From Baffinella frigidus (taxonomy: Eukaryota > Cryptophyceae > Cryptomonadales > Baffinellaceae), in assembly GCA_026770585.1 (NCBI GenBank), contig MU646482.1, forward strand, positions 346,386-356,569: 10,184 bases of DNA. The letters run 5' to 3'. The number at the start of each line of letters is the position of its first letter. Within the stretch, counting starts at the first letter, position 1. Below the pieces are notes generated by a model. The model had not been told where the DNA came from. It saw only the letters and a program-made list of their open reading frames with translations, and did no database searches. Positions 6,957 through 10,184 of this stretch are shown here, in pieces. Position numbers and translations under genes: made by a program.

Positions 6957-7046
6957 CTGGATAAGCATCGCAGCGACTGCGTCCCTTCCCGCCGGGTCAC
7001 TCTCCCACCGCTTCTCTTGCGCCAGCTGCAGCGCCGTCTTCCCCCG
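6957..7046 (-). CDS. Ankyrin-type exon, 30 codons
   Basis: The minus strand acceptor is CACGGCAG|CGGGGG and the donor is ATCCAG|GTTACG; the exon is 90 bases, phase 0 at both ends. It encodes RGKTALQLAQEK, then RWESDPAGRDAVAAMLIQ. GKTALQLA is the usual start of an ankyrin repeat's first helix, and DAVAAMLIQ resembles its second helix. Ankyrin repeats act as protein-binding scaffolds; the target is unknown. This is the fullest of a family: three decayed copies of its 3' part lie below it (6168, 6451, 6759) and copies of its 5' part above it (7399, 7588, 7729). It is probably one of the last exons of the minus-strand ankyrin gene. Expression is not shown. Confidence 0.6.
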
Positions 7047-7279
7047 CTGCCGTGTACCCAGGGGGGGCTGTTATTCCTCCAGAATACACAAATCCAGAAT
7101 ACGCAAATCCGTCCAGAATACTCCTGGGGAGTATTCTTCTCGTCCAGGATACTCCTCTTATCCCGCGCTGCCGTGCACTCAGGGGGGGAAGCGCCCTTAT
7201 TGTTCTCGTTACTCAGTTGATGGAGGGGGGGGGGCGCCGGTTATGGAGAAGTGAGCGCCGTTATTCCTCTGAGTGACAC

Positions 7280-7399
7280 CTTTAGTGGTACCAGCACGGC
7301 CACCATCCTCTCACAACAAATCCAGAACTCGTCCAGAATACTCCGGCTATGGAGGGGGGGGCGATTCTCCTGCGCCAGCTGCAGCGCCGTCTTTCCCCG
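7280..7399 (-). CDS. Ankyrin-type exon extended by minisatellite sequence
   Basis: The acceptor is CACGGCAG|CGGGGA and the donor is CTAAAG|GTGTCA. The exon is 120 bases (40 codons), phase 0 at both ends. It begins RGKTALQLAQEN like its relatives, then continues RPPLHSRSILDEFW, where the residues SILDEFW come from the CCAGAATAC minisatellite, and ends CERMVAVLVPLK, which resembles an ankyrin second helix. The frame is open throughout. Exon status is inferred from the splice sites and the match to the neighbouring copies. Confidence 0.45.
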
Positions 7400-7552
7400 C
7401 TGCCGTGTTGAGAGGGGGGGGGCTGTTATTCCTCCAGAATACACAAATCCAGAATACGCAAATCCAGAACTCGTCCAGAATACTCCTCTTATACGCCTCT
7501 CACAGTAATTCCAGAATACGTCTAGAATACTCCGGCTATGGAGGGGGCAGCG

Positions 7553-7588
7553 CTTCTCCTGCGCCAGCTGCAGCGCCGTCTTGCCCCG
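7553..7588 (-). pseudogene. Ankyrin exon 5' half, further copy
   Basis: After GGCAG| the minus strand reads RGKTALQLAQEK, then RCPLHSRSILDVFW as in the exon at 7280-7399, but no clear second helix or donor follows. It is probably a duplicate of that exon. Confidence 0.5.
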
Positions 7589-7691
7589 CTGCCGTGTACC
7601 CAGGGGGGGGCTGTTATTCCTCCAGAATACACAAATCCAGAATACGTAAATCCAGAACTCGTCCAGAATACTCCGGCTATGGAGGGGGGGG

Positions 7692-7729
7692 AGCTTCTCC
7701 TGCGCCAGCTGCGGCGCCGTCTGCCCGCG
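7692..7729 (-). pseudogene. Ankyrin exon 5' half, degenerate copy
   Basis: It reads RGQTAPQLAQEK after GGCAG|. The helix-forming Leu has become Pro, which would break the ankyrin helix. It lies just below the telomere-like tract at 7741-7957, in the position of an exon after an intron. Confidence 0.5.
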
Positions 7730-7740
7730 CTGCCGTGTTG

Positions 7741-7894
7741 AGAGGGTTTAGCGCTTAGGGTTTAGGGCTTAGGGTTGAGGGTTGAGGGTTTCGGGTTTGG
7801 GGGTTGGGGGTTAGGGTTGAGGTGTTAGGGTAGAGGTGTTAGGGTTTAGGGTTTAGGGTTGAGGGTTGATGGTTGATGGTTGAGGGTTGATGGT

Positions 7895-7926
<32 letters not shown>

Positions 7927-7957
7927 GGATGGGGTTTAAGGTTTAGGATGAGGCGCC
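7741..7957. repeat. Telomere-like tract, TTTAGGG to TTGAGGG variants
   Basis: G-rich on the plus strand. It begins with GCTTAGGG and TTTAGGG units and passes into TTGAGGG and TTGATGG units. In the sense of the minus-strand ankyrin gene it is C-rich and immediately precedes the acceptor GGCAG|CGCGGG. Confidence 0.85.
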
Positions 7958-8210
7958 GTTATCCCTTTCATAAACATCCAGAATACGACCAGAAAACTCC
8001 GTTTGATGAGGGGGGGGCGCTGTCATTCCTCGCAGGACACATCCAGAATACGTGCAGACTACTCCGTGTACCGAGGGGGAAGCACCCTTTATGGAGGGTT
8101 GCGTTATCGGGTTCCTTTTTTGAGTTTCTATCGCCGCCCCCGGTGTAATCAACCCACCCTCGCCCCTCTCTCTCTTGCCCTACTCTCTCTCTTTCTCTCT
8201 CCTCATACAC
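7958..8210. other. Degenerate ankyrin/minisatellite remnants and CT microsatellite
   Basis: There are two isolated CCAGAATAC motifs (near 7978 and 8041) next to G-runs, as in the 7.1-7.7 kb region, but no ankyrin motif. From about 8159 to 8203 the plus strand is a C/T-rich microsatellite. I see no gene. Confidence 0.55.
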
Positions 8211-8300
8211 CTGGTCCGTTGCCTCAAGCGCTGCGTGCGCCTCCACCACGACCCGCACCACCCCTTCATATCCTAAGTACACGCCGCAAGTCTAGCCCTT
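8211..8300 (-). pseudogene. Ankyrin pseudo-exon (tandem copy 1)
   Basis: The minus strand reads YLGYEGVVRVVVEAHAALEATDQ before the donor-like CAG|GTGTAT. It matches the intact exon at 8605-8703, but the GQTPLHIAA start is replaced and there is a one-base insertion in the AAYYG region. Confidence 0.65.
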
Positions 8301-8391
8301 TGAGCCATTCCTGGGCGTATCACTGTTTCATCTGTACCACGAAACACTAGCACGAAACGTTGCACGTGTGGCCTGGCGTGGCCTCCCGTAC

Positions 8392-8482
8392 CTGGTCCGT
8401 TGCATCAAGCGCTGCGTGTGCCTTCACCACGACCCGCGCCACCCCTTCAAACCCCAAGTATACGCCGCAAGTCTAGCCCTTG
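8392..8482 (-). pseudogene. Ankyrin pseudo-exon (tandem copy 2)
   Basis: It reads YLGFEGVARVVVKAHAALDATDQ before CAG|GTACGG. It shares the same upstream replacement and one-base insertion as copy 1, so the two derive from one already damaged ancestor. Confidence 0.65.
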
Positions 8483-8525
8483 GAGCCATTCCTGGGCGTG
8501 TAACTGTTTCACACATACCATATTC

Positions 8526-8543
8526 GCACGAAAATTTTCGTGC
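8526..8543. repeat. 18-bp perfect palindrome
   Basis: GCACGAAAATTTTCGTGC, followed by a partial direct copy (CGCACGAAAATGTTCG) at 8548-8563. It is found in the spacer of tandem copy 2 and missing from that of copy 1. Confidence 0.8.
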
Positions 8544-8604
8544 TTTTCGCACGAAAATGTTCGTTTGATACTCGCACCTTGTGGCCTGGCGTGGCCTCGT
8601 GCAC

Positions 8605-8703
8605 CTGGTCCGTTGTCTCAAGGGCTGCGTGCGCCTCCACGAGGGCGCGCGCCACCTCTTCGAACCCGTAGTAGGCTGCGATGTGCAGCGGCGTCTGCCC
8701 AAC
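8605..8703 (-). CDS. Intact 33-codon ankyrin-repeat exon
   Basis: The acceptor is CCCTAAACCAG|GTTGGG, directly out of a telomere-like tract, and the donor is GACCAG|GTGCAC. The exon is 99 bases, 33 codons, phase 0 at both ends. It encodes VGQTPLHIAAYYGFEEVARA followed by LVEAHAALETTDQ. All ankyrin landmarks are present: G-x-TPLH-x-AA, the turn YYG, the second helix EEVARALVE, and the loop start A-x-L-x-TTD. Ankyrin repeats are protein-interaction modules, and one exon equals one repeat here. Tandem copies below it (8211, 8392) are broken. It belongs to a minus-strand gene with the exon at 9709-9807, but the full exon order is unknown. Confidence 0.72.
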
Positions 8704-8818
8704 CTGGTTTAGGGTGTAGGGTTGAGGGTGTAGGGTTTAGGGTGTAGGGTTTAGGGTGTAGGGTTAAGGGTTTAGGGTTAAGGGTTTAAGTTTCAGGGTT
8801 TAGGGTTTAGGGGTTGGG
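8704..8818. repeat. Telomere-like tract, acceptor side of intron
   Basis: TTTAGGG, TGTAGGG and TTAAGGG units on the plus strand. In the sense of the minus-strand gene it is C-rich and ends in the acceptor AAACCAG of the 8605-8703 exon. Confidence 0.85.
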
Positions 8819-8957
8819 CACGCGGCACGCGGGCAGCTTCAGTCCCCCCGGTGTAAACACAGCCTCATTCAGGGTGATTGGTGCAACAAGTCGCATCCAA
8901 ATAAATCCTCCTCCAGCGTATGGTCGGCGTCCCTTCGGGTTTCACACCTTGTCCGAC
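8819..8957 (-). other. Intron interior with exon-end relic
   Basis: Mostly unassigned sequence. On the minus strand GACAAG|GTGTGA (exon end at 8948) matches the 3' end of the other ankyrin exons (AQDK|GTG), and CCGAAGGGA follows as it does after the relic at 9345, so this is a remnant of an exon-intron junction. Confidence 0.45.
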
Positions 8958-9108
8958 ACCCTAAACCATAACCCTAAACCCTAAACCCTAAACCCTAAAC
9001 CCTAAACCCTAAACCCTAAACCCTACACCCTAAACCCTGAAACCTAACCCCTGGAACCTAAAGCCTAAACCCTAGACCCTAAACCCTATCCCTAAACCCT
9101 AAACCCTC
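8958..9108. repeat. Telomere-like tract in opposite orientation
   Basis: C-rich on the plus strand (AACCCTAAACCCTAAACCC and variants), so G-rich in the sense of the minus-strand gene. It starts right after the donor ACG|GTGCGT of the ankyrin exon at 9120. Confidence 0.9.
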
Positions 9109-9119
9109 GGGCTACGCAC

Positions 9120-9179
9120 CGTGTCCTGTGCCGCCAAGTCCGCGCCTGCCCACACAAGCACCCGCCAGCCCCCCCACCG
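9120..9179 (-). pseudogene. Degenerate ankyrin exon
   Basis: The minus strand reads WRVLVWAGADLAAQDT before the donor-like ACG|GTGCGT. It matches AARVLVRGGADLAAQDK at 9709, but the first helix is gone; a GATAGC/CCACCGG-rich stretch replaces it. Confidence 0.6.
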
Positions 9180-9182
9180 GTA

Positions 9183-9279
9183 AAGATAGCTATCTTCACA
9201 CCCCAGTGCGCTATCTGATGACTATCGTCACCCCCCGGTGGGCTACCCGGTGGGCTATCTGTTGCCCTGCAGGGCAACA
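9183..9279. repeat. Two perfect palindromes and GATAGC repeats
   Basis: AAGATAGCTATCTT (9183-9196) and TGTTGCCCTGCAGGGCAACA (9260-9279) are perfect palindromes of 14 and 20 bp. Between them GCTAT(C/G) and CCCGGTGGGCTA motifs recur. Confidence 0.8.
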
Positions 9280-9344
9280 CACGTCTCTCAGGCCCGCCTC
9301 ACGTTGAACGATGATAGGGCTTCTTCCCTTCGGATCTCTCGCAC

Positions 9345-9362
9345 CTTGTCCTGCGTCTGCAA
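9345..9362 (-). pseudogene. Ankyrin exon-end relic
   Basis: The minus strand reads LQTQDK|GTGCGA, a match to the last residues (AAQDK) of the ankyrin exons with the donor kept. It is followed by CCGAAGGGA as at 8948. Confidence 0.45.
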
Positions 9363-9365
9363 CTC

Positions 9366-9433
9366 ATAACCCCTAAAGCCTAAACTCCAAACCCTGCTAT
9401 CTAAACCCTAAACCCTAAACCCTAAACCCTGAT
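9366..9433. repeat. Telomere-like tract, C-rich on plus
   Basis: CCCTAAA units, mostly perfect at 9402-9430. In gene sense it is TTTAGGG-type, lying just downstream of the donor at 9470. Confidence 0.85.
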
Positions 9434-9470
9434 CGCTACCCCTTCAACCCTATACACTCGGGTATCCCAC

Positions 9471-9558
9471 CTTGTCCTGGGCCGCCAAGTCTGCGCCGCC
9501 CCGCACGAGCACGCGCGCCGCCGCCTCGTCCCCGATCCGAGCTGCTGCATGCAGCAGC
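9471..9558 (-). pseudogene. Ankyrin exon lacking its first residues
   Basis: After AATCCAG| the minus strand encodes LLHAAARIGDEAAARVLVRG followed by GADLAAQDK, then the donor AAG|GTGGGA. Compared with the 99-bp exon at 9709-9807, the GGATA start is missing and the phase at the acceptor is changed, so splicing would shift the frame. Bases 9541-9558 are a perfect palindrome, GCTGCTGCATGCAGCAGC. It may be a young pseudo-exon, since the rest is nearly identical to the intact one. Confidence 0.6.
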
Positions 9559-9598
9559 CTGGATTGGGACACTCGTTCTGGTGGGGAGATCCTCGTAC

Positions 9599-9670
9599 CT
9601 TGTCCTGTGCCGCCAAGTCCGCGACTTCGCGGCCCCGCACGAGCACCCGCACCACCGCCGCATGCCCTCT
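9599..9670 (-). pseudogene. Partial ankyrin exon with two-codon insertion
   Basis: It reads RGHAAVVRVLVRGREVADLAAQDK before the donor AAG|GTACGA. The first helix is missing and a GCGAAGTCGC-like snap-back adds residues between RG and ADL. Confidence 0.55.
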
Positions 9671-9708
9671 TTGTGTGTAGAACGAGAAACCTCCCCAACC
9701 CACGTCAC

Positions 9709-9807
9709 CTTGTCCTGGGCCGCCAAGTCCGCACCGCCCCGCACGAGCACCCGCGCCGCAGCCTCGTCGCCGATCCAGGCTGCTGCGTGCAGCGCCGTCG
9801 CTCCACC
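9709..9807 (-). CDS. Intact 33-codon ankyrin-repeat exon
   Basis: The acceptor is CCCCTCTACCAG|GGTGGA, out of a telomere-like tract, and the donor is GACAAG|GTGACG. It is 99 bases long, phase 0 at both ends. It encodes GGATALHAAAWIGDEAAARV followed by LVRGGADLAAQDK: TALHAAA first helix, WIGDEAAARVLV second helix, and GADLAAQD loop, all standard for an ankyrin repeat. Three further copies of its 3' part lie at 9599, 9471 and 9120 and two junction relics at 9345 and 8948, so this exon has seeded repeated duplication. The frame is also open upstream through the telomere-like sequence to about 10014, but that stretch has no ankyrin signal, so a splice acceptor is the better reading. Confidence 0.72.
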
Positions 9808-9810
9808 CTG

Positions 9811-9857
9811 GTAGAGGGGTTGGGGTTTGGGGTCTGGGGTTCGGGGGTGTAGGGTTG
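9811..9857. repeat. Short telomere-like tract at an acceptor
   Basis: TTTGGGG, TCTGGGG and TGTAGGG variants on the plus strand. It is C-rich in gene sense and ends in the CTACCAG acceptor of the 9709-9807 exon. Confidence 0.75.
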
Positions 9858-9860
9858 AAG

Positions 9861-10136
9861 ACCTCGGTTTCTCAAGCTCCAAACTCCGGCGGGGGTAGTG
9901 CCCCACCTCTACTAAAGTTTTTGATTTAGCACGGACATCGTCAACTTTTGCCGTGTCGATGAACAGGTTATGGCGATACATCACTCTTTTCAGATGTCTG
10001 GGGAATTTCAACAAGAACCTCGAACTAACACCCCAGGTTCATCACCTTTTTCAGATGTCTGGGATATTTGAACTGGAATCTCGAACTAACATCCCATCAC
10101 AGGCGAAAACTACCTTGGTTTCTCAATCTCCAAACG
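9861..10136. repeat. Tandem 61-bp repeat flanked by 25-bp direct repeats
   Basis: Units at about 9980-10040 and 10041-10102 share TCAGATGTCTGGG and CTCGAACTAACA. The segment ACCTCGGTTTCTCAAGCTCC at 9861 recurs with two changes at 10112-10136. I see no gene supported here. Confidence 0.65.
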
Positions 10137-10161
10137 TCTGGGCGCATCACCCCGGTGTTGT

Positions 10162-10184
10162 CCCCCCCCCCCCCCCCCCCCCCC
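10162..10184. repeat. Terminal poly-C run
   Basis: 23 C to the window end, like the run at 1033-1105. It may be a real homopolymer or the edge of an assembly gap. Confidence 0.7.

Larger units (their letters stand above)
7079..7690. repeat. CCAGAATAC minisatellite interspersed with exon copies
   Basis: TCCAGAATAC with CAAA, GCAAA or TCC following recurs about a dozen times, sometimes as TCCAGAACTC. Each cluster follows a stretch reading G-run, CTGTTATTCC. AGAATACTCC (7115-7124) and GGAGTATTCT (7128-7137) form a hairpin. Further copies are near 7978 and 8041. On the minus strand these lie partly in introns and partly in exon extensions. Confidence 0.75.

Noticed and set aside
7079-7690. CRISPR-like array
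   Set aside because: The units are short (about 14 bp), irregular and interspersed with exon copies; no cas genes, and the context is eukaryotic.
9436-10014. Continuous minus-strand ORF through the telomere-like tract at 9811-9857 and on past the ankyrin exon
   Set aside because: Its ankyrin signal starts exactly at the CCAG|GGT acceptor and leaves the ankyrin frame after the donor at 9708; the rest is read-through of intron sequence.

Overview
The window looks like nuclear DNA from a GC-rich unicellular eukaryote, most likely a microalga. The signs are spliceable GT-AG introns, C2H2 zinc fingers, ankyrin exons, a long repeat-filled intergenic stretch, and many copies of the plant-type telomere motif TTTAGGG. 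A prasinophyte-like green alga or a dinoflagellate would fit; the exact group is inference. There are no bacterial-style operons, and I recognise no tRNA or rRNA.

Layout. (1) 1-2894, minus strand: 3' part of a gene for a large modular alpha-helical-repeat protein, running off the left edge. At least three helical modules are joined by Gly/Ser/Arg-rich linkers. Two introns (551-880 and 1581-1843) are almost entirely degenerate telomere repeat; splicing them out joins the reading frames cleanly. A third, 53-base intron is proposed at 2593-2645. (2) 3001-3070: nested inverted repeats between divergent genes. (3) 3153-4028, plus strand: protein with two Tudor-like modules and two C2H2 fingers. 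Behind its stop lie a third finger broken by a 4-bp tandem duplication and a 93-bp hairpin insertion, and traces of a fourth. (4) About 4233-6900: no convincing complete gene, but fold-back elements, a duplicated 134-bp unit, two short minisatellites and three decayed copies of an ankyrin exon. (5) About 6957-9807, minus strand: an expanded and partly decayed array of ankyrin exons. The best two are exactly 99 bp (33 codons), phase 0 at both ends; others are truncated or frameshifted. Telomere-like tracts, a CCAGAATAC minisatellite and perfect palindromes lie between them. (6) 9861-10184: duplicated sequence and a terminal poly-C run.

The unifying feature is telomere-type repeat DNA acting as intron sequence, often supplying the 3' splice site (CCCTAAACCAG or a close variant), in genes built from repeated protein modules. 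In the two homologous helical modules such introns sit at different positions and in different phases, which suggests separate gains. Splicing and expression are inferred from reading frames and homology between modules; no transcript data were available.
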